Source: a bacterium 336/3
GTDB lineage: Bacteria > Bacteroidota > Bacteroidia > Cytophagales > Thermonemataceae
Direction of reading: 5' to 3'
Assembly: GCA_001281695.1 (NCBI GenBank)
Contig: LJIE01000001.1
Location: forward strand, 1,936,586 to 2,000,585
Length of the DNA: 64,000 nt
Of this stretch, positions 18,001 to 25,302 are shown one piece after another. How positions within the stretch are numbered: the stretch's first letter is position 1; every line of letters starts with the position of its first letter. The position numbers were made by a program, and so were the translations under genes. The notes beneath the pieces are model-generated. The model had not been told where the DNA came from. It made no database searches and was given only the letters and a program-made list of their open reading frames with translations.

Positions 18001-19338
18001 TAAAACCTCAAAATCAGTACCTTTACGTAAGCCTTGAGCCTCTAAAACATCACTACTTGTCTGCGGATTCCGAACAGTGTTATTTTGATTAACATTGTTA
18101 AATAAATTATTAGCCTGATTGGCAGCAGGGAATCGAGCGTTTGCATTAGCTCCTACAAAGGGATTTGTGTTTCTAAAACTTTGGGCTTCACCCAAGTCCA
18201 AAAATGAAACGACATTTCGTAAATTCTGAGTATTATTAGTTCGGTTGGTTATATAAACCTCAACACGTGTAACGACTACACCCGAATTGATGATGGGCAT
18301 CGTGGCAAGAGCAGGCTCATAAGTATTTCTATGAAATTGAGATAAAAAGAAGTGTCTATTTTCCTCATAATCAGTCATTCGTAGTTCAAAACGGCGTACT
18401 TGTGAACCACCTTGCAACTTAATTTCATCAGTAGAAGAACGTTGGTTGGCAATCACTGTCTGAACTTTTAGCTTACCAAATTGCCAATCGGTACGAATAC
18501 CAAATAAATTTTGACTACCTTGAATCAAGGCTACCCCAGGGCTAAACTGAACATTTCCAAACTTTACATCTTGCAAAGCTTCTTCAGGATAGGATTTATA
18601 TTGTACTTTAAAAGCATTCTCAAAATCGAAACTGGCTTTGGTATCATAATTGGTGTTGATGGTTAGCTTATCACCAATTTTACCAGCTAAATTGATATTG
18701 GCGTGTGGGTCAAAATCAAAAATACCATTACTTTGTCTGTCAGCAGGGATAGCAGGGTTACCTACATTCTGACGTTTATAACCTAAATCTAAATTTACAA
18801 AACCGTTAGGTTTGAATTCTACGGCATTTCCTCCAAAAATTCTACCAAATAACTTACTCCCTACAGGAATACGTGGTTTAAGTACAAATTTTGAGTTTTG
18901 AGTGGCACTTTCTTCTTTCAAGCCAGCTCCAGTATTTCTCCAAAAAATTTTACCAGCCTCTTTACTTTGGAAAAAATCCATGTCTTGAGGTTCAATAAGA
19001 GTGGGAGGTCTAAAATAAAAATCTCCCATTTTTTCTTCTACCACATAACGTCTAGCTGTATCATTTAAATCTACTTTAATATTAGTTTTCAGACTGGATG
19101 GTTTTAAATCTAAAGCAGATCTGGTTTGATGTGTACTAAACATATCACCTCTTCTATCTGGAAATTTGAAAGTAGAAAATTTACTTTTTTTGTAAACAGG
19201 TGTATCCAAAGGAGTGTAACCACTTGGATAATCGAAGGTTTTAGTAATATGTTTACTTTGGTGAGTTGTAGTATATGCTAAAAATAAAGAAAAGGCTATA
19301 CTACCTGCTAGCCATGTATGTAAGTTTTGCTTGAACAA
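12013..19338 (-). CDS. sprA: SprA, outer-membrane translocon of the type IX secretion/gliding system
   Basis: A protein of 2,441 residues, the size expected for SprA (Sov in Porphyromonas), the giant beta-barrel pore of the type IX secretion system. A hydrophobic leader lies at residues 8-24. Large repeated modules, rich in Tyr/Asn/Arg strands, follow (NINLAGKIGDKLTINTNYDT, YIDDFEGARTPFDL, GYKRQNVGNPA). The C-terminus ends in an outer-membrane strand (VGFQLRYNLAQ). A Lys-rich low-complexity tract of about 55 residues lies near 1923-1979. The start appears to be TTG: upstream there are only non-start codons to a TAG. It heads the minus-strand gene series. Confidence 0.95.
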   Translation of the reverse strand: MFKQNLHTWLAGSIAFSLFLAYTTTHQSKHITKTFDYPSGYTPLDTPVYKKSKFSTFKFPDRRGDMFSTHQTRSALDLKPSSLKTNIKVDLNDTARRYVVEEKMGDFYFRPPTLIEPQDMDFFQSKEAGKIFWRNTGAGLKEESATQNSKFVLKPRIPVGSKLFGRIFGGNAVEFKPNGFVNLDLGYKRQNVGNPAIPADRQSNGIFDFDPHANINLAGKIGDKLTINTNYDTKASFDFENAFKVQYKSYPEEALQDVKFGNVQFSPGVALIQGSQNLFGIRTDWQFGKLKVQTVIANQRSSTDEIKLQGGSQVRRFELRMTDYEENRHFFLSQFHRNTYEPALATMPIINSGVVVTRVEVYITNRTNNTQNLRNVVSFLDLGEAQSFRNTNPFVGANANARFPAANQANNLFNNVNQNNTVRNPQTSSDVLEAQGLRKGTDFEVLRASRRLEANEFTFHQQLGYISLNTPLRNDEILGVAYEYTYNGQQYKVGELSEDYVNRPQEDVIYLKMLRPSTIRTDIPSWNLMMKNVYSLGSGQLKQQGFQLRIIYRDDLTGLDNPALQEGGNTKDVQLIKIFGLDQLNPRGDRTIDAQGNIVQDRFGRAIGDGNFDFVEGITVQTAQSRIIFPVLEPFGSNLRKEFNANTELALINKYVFQELYTGTRNDAQNNFASKNKFFIKGQYEGTSTGNSISLPGINVAQGSVIVKAGGVPLTEGTDYQVNYSTGQVTITNDAILNSGKEITISFEKADLFNLQTRSYLGTRLEYQVDKDFKLGATLVNLRERPVLTRVAIGQEALNNAMLGFDVQVKKDSRFLTRMVDAIPLIQTKEKSSIQFAAEVAQLRPNAARLSGAVSYIDDFEGARTPFDLGRSGNLRWKLGSTPQRILTQQGVLSEPRAYAFRRARMAWYNIDNSVFYNQTQRPSNITAADLENHYVRAVIPQELFPNRQFENVAVNENTFDIAYFPDERGTFNYTPTLTPAGKLPNPRQNFASITRAITNEVDFDNANIEYVEFWLLDPFIQGERGRVVTNGANGTNNTTGGDLYLNLGNISEDVMKDTRHFFENGLPEQASGDKDQTIWGFVPNNQFVNNAFSNISGSRALQDVGLDGLPTNEETNFYQDYLNTLPANVRAEIEQDPSGDNFKFYLGGDLDNKDAKVIERYKFYNNTEGNSPENANGAFVQSGTNFPDNEDLNTDNSLSDLEEYYEYKISVRPQDLVVGRNYIVSKVEVNDSRITKNGQDVVTWYQFRIPVREFNDKIGNINGFKSIRYMRLYMTDFDQPIVMRMAQFQMVANQWRRFLGDLKDKALQLPTEPYDPSFVVSVVNLEENGQIATGVIPYTIPPGFQRDTDITTINNRQFNEQSLQLCVNNLQDRDARAVFKNTNLNMLYYKRLSMPIHAQSSDINIQDGQLSAFIRVGTDFTENYYEIEVPLTFTRLSEVQSTPAGSLPEVIWKAQNNLDIALEDLVQTKTERNNLGIRTIFLPYTRQVGQYRVTVVGNPDLSAVLTMMLGIKNPNLQGDDRQPKTACVWFNELRAVGFDKQNGVAANARLGITLADFAQLQASGSLKTAGFGSLNQKVSERSLRNDWEFDTQGTFALDKFTPNKWGLRLPVFLSYQRKNSTPEFDPFDPDVRVKRSVEKFGNESEKNNFLSLIEDRETRRSINFSNVKKNKISKEKKAQLWDISNFAATWAYSDLERSSPYVAQYLQQNWKTSLGYNYTREVTYIEPFKKSKGKVLQSPWLKAIKDFNFNLLPNNIAVKGDLDRTFTKTQLRSGDLSAQTFDPFFEKIYNFNRDYSVQWNLTKNLNLTGNATAQAIVDEPFGDLNAPGSKQVVQDNLLKLGRMKDYNQRFNATYKLPLDKFPVTNFISADYSYNATYRWGAASLGLEKILGNNIQNSREQSLRTRADFVKFYNKSKLLKKVNDYQPKPKPKKTKTDDKKAKTDKKTEKVEKPVQLKDTTQKGKKNKKDKKKKDPNKEVNPFVRSVLRTLMTVRSATFNYARQEGTVLPGIVGSPRYLGLADGWGAPGVGFVLGNQNPNQRFDILNNNWMVIPPDTNLIQNNPYTQNKTENITLGVNLEPFRDFKITVDAKMVRTDNYQEIFRFDTLARAYQSLSPFRKGTYQTTVISIGTAFNKDNSINSETFNQFINNLDKYQRQLTALNPNAISDTAYRTRSQDVLVAAFMETYVGAKNQVSAFPKLPLPNWSLDYSGLAKLEGFKEIFQSFSLTHRYSSEYRIGNFTSALEYQSTALLQLNNGLGNYIQPFTLNANGELVPVLVLGQVQLSEKFSPLIGINARTKSNLNFRLDINRSRDIGLNLSNAQITEIRNNDIVLGLGFSKKNIRLPFRNSDRERVVLKNNADFRLDFTIRDSKTYQRKIEEETVVTSGNYNFQLRPNINYKINNSLTFQFYFERTINQPATTLAFPRKNTNVGFQLRYNLAQ

Positions 19339-19639
19339 AGTTGTAATCCGTTTAAATACTTTAAAAAAGTAGTTTTGATTCTATAAGCTTCTGATTAAGA
19401 ATTACAAAAATGAGGGAAAATTATACAAGATGCAAAACCTTATAGCAAATTTTATGCTAATTTTTTTTGATGAAAATTTTGAAAGTGATAAACATTGTTA
19501 CAAATTAACGTCACTCAATTTTATAAGGCAATATTTTATATCAGAAAACAACATTTTCTTGATTTTTTTCAAAGAATCTATTATTATTACATACATATTT
19601 ATAAAGTATAATACATTGTATGGACAATATGAAAATCAA

Positions 19640-20503
19640 ATGACAAGAAGAACTTTAATTTTCAATCCAATCTTTTTAATAGGTCTATTGATATTGCTTT
19701 TAAATGACTTTTATTTAAAACAGACTTATTCAAACGAACTGACAGGGAAACTTTCAGATTTTGTTGGATTAATCGTGTTTCCAGTTTTTATGGCATATTT
19801 AATTCCATCGTCTAAAAAATGGATTTGTATAGTAACTGGTATTTTGTTTATCATTTGGAAAACGCCCATCGTAACGCCTTTGATAGATACATTCAATTTG
19901 ATTCTGCCATTTAAAATACAACGAATCATAGATTACTCAGATTATTGGGCTTTATTGATATTACCTATTTCACACATAATCATACAACTAGATACAGAAA
20001 AAGATATAAAACCAAATTTTGCTTTAAGAGTAAGTAAATTGAGTATTGCCATGATTTCTTTATTTGCTATCTGTGCAACATCAAGAATGCCTGTATACAG
20101 AACAGATATGCCAGAAGGGACAATTTATATAGGTGAAAGTTATAAAGTAAAAAAATCTAAAGAAGAAACTATCCAAATGATAAAATCTTTAGGCTATAAT
20201 GTTGATTATTACGAAAATCCAAATGATAGTGTAGCCATAAAGGCAAATCCATTTCATCCACGAAGATATCCATATTATCAAACTGATAATATCACTATTT
20301 ATGATGATAATAAAAAGCCAATAGACACTATTTTGAATGTCAAATATTCTCTTTATGAATGGAATAAAAATAAAACAATGATTAATGTTATAAATGTTAC
20401 ACTAAAAAATAATAAAAATATCCAAAGTTGGCGAACATTAAAATATCTCAAAAAACAATATAAAGCAATATTAGAAAAAAATATGATTGAGAAAATGAAA
20501 TAA
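19640..20503 (+). CDS. Membrane protein of unknown function
   Basis: A 287-residue protein from the ATG at 19640. The frame is open from 19430, but the first 70 codons are unusually Phe/Ile/Asn-rich, and MTRRTLIFNPIFLIGLLILL gives a natural start before the first TM segment. About five TM segments occupy residues 10-170, including a segment around GKLSDFVGLIVFPVFMAYL. A soluble domain follows (SYKVKKSKEETIQMIKSLGY). The GKLSDFVGLIVFP piece is reminiscent of small integral membrane proteins of unknown role. The next gene starts 28 bp downstream. Confidence 0.5.
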   Translation: MTRRTLIFNPIFLIGLLILLLNDFYLKQTYSNELTGKLSDFVGLIVFPVFMAYLIPSSKKWICIVTGILFIIWKTPIVTPLIDTFNLILPFKIQRIIDYSDYWALLILPISHIIIQLDTEKDIKPNFALRVSKLSIAMISLFAICATSRMPVYRTDMPEGTIYIGESYKVKKSKEETIQMIKSLGYNVDYYENPNDSVAIKANPFHPRRYPYYQTDNITIYDDNKKPIDTILNVKYSLYEWNKNKTMINVINVTLKNNKNIQSWRTLKYLKKQYKAILEKNMIEKMK

Positions 20504-20531
20504 TATTATATTAGTTTATAAAAAACAAGTT

Positions 20532-21011
20532 ATGGGGATTTTAATTAATTTATATCGAGTAAAAAAAGCTGAAAGTTTTGAAGAATTAACAGACTTTCAA
20601 AATGAACTTGATAAAGCTAATGCATCTAAGGTGAATTTGCATAAATTGGCAGGAGATATATGTATGATATTTAATAACAATACAGACCTTTATAAGGAAA
20701 CAAACACCATTCCTTACAAAATGATTTTTGGACACCAAATAGAGAAAACTATTGGAACAAGAGAAATTTATGGTTTTTTGCCAACATTGGAAGTAAAACA
20801 AATTGTAGACTGGATACAACAAAACAAAATAGATACAGAAAGTGGTTTTTTCAATGTATATGAAAATACTTTGCAAGAAGTAAAAGAAGAACTTGAATAC
20901 TGGGACTCACCAGACAAAACGGAATTATATGAAAATTATATAAAACCACTAACAGATTTTTACTTTGTTGCTTTGAAAGAAGAAAATGCAATTATTATAA
21001 CAGGAGAATAG
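20532..21011 (+). CDS. DUF1877-like protein
   Basis: A 159-residue soluble protein starting MGILINLYRV. The overall pattern resembles DUF1877 (YfbM-like): a short beta start, a central LHKLAGDICMIF helix and a C-terminal YIKPLTDFYFVALKEENAII helix-strand. DUF1877 genes are often found among polymorphic-toxin immunity genes. The match is by pattern only and other assignments are possible. It converges with the neighbouring minus-strand gene cluster. Confidence 0.45.
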   Translation: MGILINLYRVKKAESFEELTDFQNELDKANASKVNLHKLAGDICMIFNNNTDLYKETNTIPYKMIFGHQIEKTIGTREIYGFLPTLEVKQIVDWIQQNKIDTESGFFNVYENTLQEVKEELEYWDSPDKTELYENYIKPLTDFYFVALKEENAIIITGE

Positions 21012-21019
21012 AGTGTAAG

Positions 21020-21481
21020 TCAGACATAATATTTTTGATAAAAAACTTTTATTTTTTCTAAGTGAGCTTTCCATTCAGATAGTTTTTCTAAACTGGTTTT
21101 ATCAAGGTGTGTAATTTCTATAGTTAAAAAAAATCTTTCCGTTTCGTCTATCATTTTTTTGTAGAAAGTTTTTGCATCACAAATTCGTTCTATTTTATCC
21201 GATTCATCATAAAATTGTGTACAAACAGAAATGCTATTCCAACTTTGCTGTCTAATATAAAATTCTGCATAATCGCAATAAATACCTGCACTATACACCC
21301 AAGTTTCAGGCTTTTCAAAAACAGGATTGAGATGTTGCAAATAAAAACTCCAAGAACTCAAAAGGTTAAACCCCATATAATGAGGCTCTTCATACATCTC
21401 TATTTCCTCTCCATCTATTTTGAAATGATAGGCAGGAAATACCTCAATATTGGTTGTATGTTCAATTTGATAATGTTCCAT
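21020..21481 (-). CDS. Unassigned small protein in immunity-like cluster
   Basis: A 153-residue acidic, aromatic-rich soluble protein (PHYMGFNLLSSWSFYLQHLN, GIYCDYAEFYIRQQSWNS). No domain is recognised. It follows the previous minus-strand gene by 2 bp and is the last gene of the compact series running from 25962 to 21020. Its size, composition and setting resemble immunity proteins of contact-dependent toxin systems, but nothing in the sequence proves it. Confidence 0.55.
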   Translation of the reverse strand: MEHYQIEHTTNIEVFPAYHFKIDGEEIEMYEEPHYMGFNLLSSWSFYLQHLNPVFEKPETWVYSAGIYCDYAEFYIRQQSWNSISVCTQFYDESDKIERICDAKTFYKKMIDETERFFLTIEITHLDKTSLEKLSEWKAHLEKIKVFYQKYYV

Positions 21482-21483
21482 AA

Positions 21484-22161
21484 TTAAATCTTCTCAAGCC
21501 AATGATAAATAAAAGCATCCAAACAAGATTCAATAGAATGTATATTTTCATTTTTAATGTCTTGTAAGTAATTTTCATGGAAAACAATTTCAAATTCTAT
21601 ACAAGGAAAAATTTTATCTATTTGTGGAGGTGATAAAAATGTTTCTAAAACTTCTAAATTTTGTAAAATATTCATACAACCACAATAACGAGGTATTTCT
21701 GCATCTTCAGGAAAATCATTTTCATCGGGCAGATAAAAATCGTGTTTGGTTTTTTGAATGATATTCTCCCAAAAAATATCTTCCTCTTGTGGTGAAAGTT
21801 CAATATTTGAAACAGTATCAGCATACAAACACTCTTCTTGAATATGTGTAATTGTAGCAGATTTTACATATTTCATCACCGTTTCAAGATTGATAAAATA
21901 ATTGGATAAAAGTGTTCCTGCGTATGTACGTTTACTTTCATCAAGACCTAAATCTTTTTGGAGCATTTTCTGTAAATCTGTATTTAGCTTGTTTTCTTCC
22001 AATAATTCCAACAAAAAAGCTAGAGCAGTAGGTGGAATATCATCTAGATTGTCTTTCAATTCAATGCCAATTTCGTGGTGCTGACTTTGTAAACGCATCA
22101 AAATAGTACAACTTTTATCACTTTTTTTAAAGAAAGACAAGGAAGTAAGGGGAGAACTCAT
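21484..22161 (-). CDS. Unassigned protein in immunity-like cluster
   Basis: A 225-residue soluble protein, strongly acidic, with a Cys-Gly-Cys in IPRYCGCMNILQNLE. The N-terminal half is helical (ALAFLLELLEENKLNTDLQK). No domain is recognised. It lies 90 bp after the 188-residue gene and 2 bp before the 153-residue gene, so at least the latter is co-transcribed with it. Confidence 0.55.
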   Translation of the reverse strand: MSSPLTSLSFFKKSDKSCTILMRLQSQHHEIGIELKDNLDDIPPTALAFLLELLEENKLNTDLQKMLQKDLGLDESKRTYAGTLLSNYFINLETVMKYVKSATITHIQEECLYADTVSNIELSPQEEDIFWENIIQKTKHDFYLPDENDFPEDAEIPRYCGCMNILQNLEVLETFLSPPQIDKIFPCIEFEIVFHENYLQDIKNENIHSIESCLDAFIYHWLEKI

Positions 22162-22251
22162 AGTTTAATTATTTTATCTATATCATCAGTAAAGGCTGTT
22201 TTTTACCTTGATGGTATTCCAATTTAGTTACTCCATTTCAAAATTACAATA

Positions 22252-22818
22252 TTATAACCATTCATTGGCAAAAGTATCTAAAGTAGAAGCATTCTGCATG
22301 CCTTTTTCAAAACCTATGAGGTATTTTTTATCTTTGAAAAATACCTTGGCAGTAAAAAAATTACGAGGGACATTCTCCAAAAAATCGTCCCAATCAAATG
22401 TAAGACCAAATATTTCGTTAGATTTTAGGTCTTCTTCATACATAGCTTTGATAATAGGGTTTTGAGTGTTCTCGAACATATCTTTTGTCCAAACAGTATC
22501 AAAATGCCATTCTAAAATGTCTACTTTTTCAATGATTTTTTTCGCTTCTTCTTCATCATAAAAATTACTTGAATATTTATGCTTTTCGCTATTTTCTCCC
22601 TCAAAATAAGCAATCTCAAAGTGTTTTTCTTCTTGATTTTCATGGCGAAAATACAATGCAAAATCTACCAAAAATGCATATAAGGTAGCATTTCTAAGGG
22701 TTTCATTGGTTTGCAAATCTGGGTTTAAATTTGCTTCTATATGATTGTAGTGTTGTATAAATACTTCACAGTAGGTGTCGGTTACTTCTAAAATCTTTGT
22801 TTGAGATAAATCTGACAT
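22252..22818 (-). CDS. Unassigned acidic protein in immunity-like cluster
   Basis: A 188-residue soluble, acidic protein with a helical first half (ATLYAFLVDFALYFRHENQE) and an aromatic second half (GLTFDWDDFLENVPRNFFTA). It starts 3 bp after the stop of the upstream gene. No family is recognised. Its acidity and operon position fit an immunity protein, by analogy only. Confidence 0.55.
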   Translation of the reverse strand: MSDLSQTKILEVTDTYCEVFIQHYNHIEANLNPDLQTNETLRNATLYAFLVDFALYFRHENQEEKHFEIAYFEGENSEKHKYSSNFYDEEEAKKIIEKVDILEWHFDTVWTKDMFENTQNPIIKAMYEEDLKSNEIFGLTFDWDDFLENVPRNFFTAKVFFKDKKYLIGFEKGMQNASTLDTFANEWL

Positions 22819-22821
22819 ACG

Positions 22822-23241
22822 TTATTTCTGGTTTTTATTTCTAAGTTTTCTCCAACCCCAAAAACCAACTTTTGGTTGTGTATAACTGCCTTTCTTATGG
22901 CATAAGGCTAAAAACTCTTTATTGTTGGATTTTCGTTTTCCTTGCTTTTTTTCGTGTCTTCTATTTTGAATTTCAAAATTCATTTTTTCTAAAAAAATAT
23001 CTCTTTCTGTTTTTAGATATATTGCACACTTTTCTATGGTTTTAGCGTTAGGAAATTTATTTGTGTCTTTTCTTTCAAAAAAGAACATTGTCTCCAAAAT
23101 CTCAAAAATGCTGTTAAATGTTTCGCCTTTGGTATGTGCAAATGCTTCTACACAACGATGCAAGTCAATCCAAGCATGTGAGGCGTCATTGTATTTTGTA
23201 CGCCTCAAAACTGATTTATAACTACAATTAAATTTACTCAT
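22822..23241 (-). CDS. Unassigned basic protein in immunity-like cluster
   Basis: A 139-residue protein from the ATG at 23241, which overlaps the TGA of the LRR gene (ATGA), implying translational coupling; an in-frame ATG six codons upstream lies inside the LRR gene. Unlike its acidic neighbours it is strongly basic, with a Lys/Arg-rich C-terminal half (NRRHEKKQGKRKSNNKEF, then GFWGWRKLRNKNQK). It could bind nucleic acid or be a small effector, but no domain is recognised. Confidence 0.5.
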   Translation of the reverse strand: MSKFNCSYKSVLRRTKYNDASHAWIDLHRCVEAFAHTKGETFNSIFEILETMFFFERKDTNKFPNAKTIEKCAIYLKTERDIFLEKMNFEIQNRRHEKKQGKRKSNNKEFLALCHKKGSYTQPKVGFWGWRKLRNKNQK

Positions 23242-24548
23242 AGTTCTAATGTTATCCAATCGTCATTGTCTTCGTCATAAGTATTCCAATCTATTTCTAC
23301 ACCTTTTTGATGCAATTTTTTTAAGATGTTCATTTCTGAATCGGAGAGTGGTTGTGCAAACCCTGATATTCTTTTTAGTTTAGGAAATTGCTCAAAAATG
23401 CTATAGTTAAAATCAGAAAATAAAGTACCAAAACTCAACACTCGCAGATTTTCAAGAGAACGTATATTTTCTAAATCGTCTTGTTTTTGAGGTAAAAAAT
23501 GAAGGTATTGGAGTTTTTTAAGGCTTTGCAATGCTGAAAAGTCTTTGATACTGTCATTGCCGAAAAGACTTAAATATTCTAAAGAAGTTATATTTTTCAA
23601 AAAAGAAATGTCTGTAAAATAAGTATTCTCTAAGTTCAAAATTTTTAACCCTTTCAGCATTGAAATGCAAGAAATATCTCTAATGTTTTCATGAGAAGCA
23701 TTGAGGTATTTGAATTGACTTATCAGCCTTAAATCTTGTAAAGAAATTTCTTTTTGAACCTCATGTATCAACTTTGGCATAATAGGCAAAGCAAAATTTT
23801 CAACTATATCAGCAGGCAAATCGTATTTTTGTGCAACTAAATTTTGAATAAAAATGTGTTTCCAAATATCATCTAAACTATTCCACCACCTTTGTAAGAC
23901 TTCATCAGTAGGAGGGGAAACTTCTGTACTATAATTCAAACAATAAACAATGCTTTCTTTTTGTTGTTGATAATTTTCTACATAATTCAAAAAATTATAA
24001 GCAGCAGATTCCCATTTGCAACCTTCTACAATATGATTTAACAAAAAAGTACTTTCAGGATTTACAGTTATTTGTAACTGATAACTGGGTGTTTCTACGC
24101 TTTCGGGACTTTCTGCATATTCTTGTTCTGTGAGGTGATAAGGCTGTTTTTGATACTTGAGCCATGTTTCAAATCTATCTATCCAATGCGGAAAATCATC
24201 AACACTCAACACTTCTACAAGCTTAATGTGTGTGTCTGCTTGCTTGCAAAAAGCTATGTACTCAGGTTCATGATGTGGATTATCAAAACGCATCAAAGTC
24301 AAAAGATTTTCTAAAAGTGGTTTATATGCTTCTAAAACAAGCTTTTTATGCGTTTCTTTGTCTAAAGGACTATAAGCAATGCTATGAAGATAGTCTAATT
24401 TTACAAATTCGTACAATTCTACCAAAATTTGCAAAGCAAAATTATAAGAATCATTGATTTGACGTTCGTCAGCATGAATCATACAAACTTCAATGACTAT
24501 TACATTATCTTTTTTCGATAAAACACGAAAAGAATTGAGAGCCGACAT
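23238..24548 (-). CDS. Leucine-rich-repeat protein
   Basis: A 436-residue protein. Residues 1-260 are a helical, acidic region of unknown type. Residues 270-395 contain leucine-rich repeats of about 22 residues: LKGLKILNLENTYFTDISFL, ITSLEYLSLFGNDSIKDFSA and SLKKLQYLHFLPQ. There is no signal peptide, so it is cytoplasmic. LRR proteins occur both as binding scaffolds and as immunity-type proteins. It is coupled by a 4-bp overlap to the downstream basic protein. Confidence 0.7.
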   Translation of the reverse strand: MSALNSFRVLSKKDNVIVIEVCMIHADERQINDSYNFALQILVELYEFVKLDYLHSIAYSPLDKETHKKLVLEAYKPLLENLLTLMRFDNPHHEPEYIAFCKQADTHIKLVEVLSVDDFPHWIDRFETWLKYQKQPYHLTEQEYAESPESVETPSYQLQITVNPESTFLLNHIVEGCKWESAAYNFLNYVENYQQQKESIVYCLNYSTEVSPPTDEVLQRWWNSLDDIWKHIFIQNLVAQKYDLPADIVENFALPIMPKLIHEVQKEISLQDLRLISQFKYLNASHENIRDISCISMLKGLKILNLENTYFTDISFLKNITSLEYLSLFGNDSIKDFSALQSLKKLQYLHFLPQKQDDLENIRSLENLRVLSFGTLFSDFNYSIFEQFPKLKRISGFAQPLSDSEMNILKKLHQKGVEIDWNTYDEDNDDWITLEL

Positions 24549-24573
24549 GTTTTTTGTTTATTAAATTTCGCAA

Positions 24574-24957
24574 TTACATAAATTTTTTATCGAAGTTATC
24601 CAGAATTTCAAGTGCTAATTTTTTGTCTTTAATACTGGTTTCTGCTGGAATATCACACCAAAGTATAGTTACTTCATCTAAAAATACTATCAAAGTTTCA
24701 AGACTTTTAGCCACAGGAAAAATATAAATCTTGTCCCAGTGGTCTACAGCATAAATTTCAGTTGCATTTGATTTTTTAGCCAAAGTGGTCATTCCATTTA
24801 CTTCACCAATTATTTCAAAAGATTGTTGTCCAAAAAAGGATTTTACCTCCTCATAGTTGTATAAATAGGTGTTTAAATCCCAAGTTTCAGGATTATTATC
24901 AAGAACTACTTTGGAAATAAGCCCAAATGGCCATTGTTGTTTATGTAGTATGTTTTT
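24574..24957 (-). pseudogene. 5'-truncated coding remnant without a start codon
   Basis: The visible ATG at 24792 would give only 72 residues. The same frame remains open and protein-like for 55 codons upstream (including NNPETWDLNTYLYNYEEVKS and FFGQQSFEIIGEVNG) back to a TAG at 24958-24960. No ATG, GTG or TTG occurs in that upstream part, so the real N-terminus is missing. Downstream of the ATG the protein continues with YAVDHWDKIYIFPVAKSLET. I read it as the C-terminal half of a decayed gene. Initiation at ATT, or a shorter 72-residue product, remains possible. Confidence 0.55.
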
Positions 24958-24972
24958 CTAAATAATTAAAAA

Positions 24973-25290
24973 TTACCCCAGCATATAGCTATCCCAATCC
25001 GAAGTACCACTTTCAAAATCTTTTAAATCAATGTTTGGGGCAACTTTTACCACAAAATTTGTTTTAACAGTGTTGGGTGTTTCAAAAATAACTTCTATGA
25101 TGTCATCTTGTGTAATTTTGGCAATAGGCAAATGCTCAATATCTTTGTGATAACAGCCTTCTTTTATCATTTCTACTCCAAACCATTTGCCTGCGGTATA
25201 AACGTTTTTTTCGTAAATACTCTTAAAAACACCTTTAATAGTGTTATTTTCGATGCTTGTGAGTTGGATTTCTCCTAATTGTGTTGCCAT
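24973..25290 (-). CDS. Unassigned small protein in immunity-like cluster
   Basis: A 105-residue beta-rich soluble protein (GEIQLTSIENNTIKGVFKSI, TVKTNFVVKVAPNIDL, SDWDSYMLG). No domain is recognised. It lies 12 bp downstream of the SMI1/KNR4 gene and is probably co-transcribed with it. Confidence 0.5.
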   Translation of the reverse strand: MATQLGEIQLTSIENNTIKGVFKSIYEKNVYTAGKWFGVEMIKEGCYHKDIEHLPIAKITQDDIIEVIFETPNTVKTNFVVKVAPNIDLKDFESGTSDWDSYMLG

Positions 25291-25302
25291 ATTTGTAAAA
25301 GT

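Noticed and set aside
19430-19639. 70-residue N-terminal extension of the membrane protein starting at 19640
   Set aside because: The segment is Phe/Ile/Asn-rich with noncoding character; a clear start (MTRRTLIF) precedes the first TM helix.
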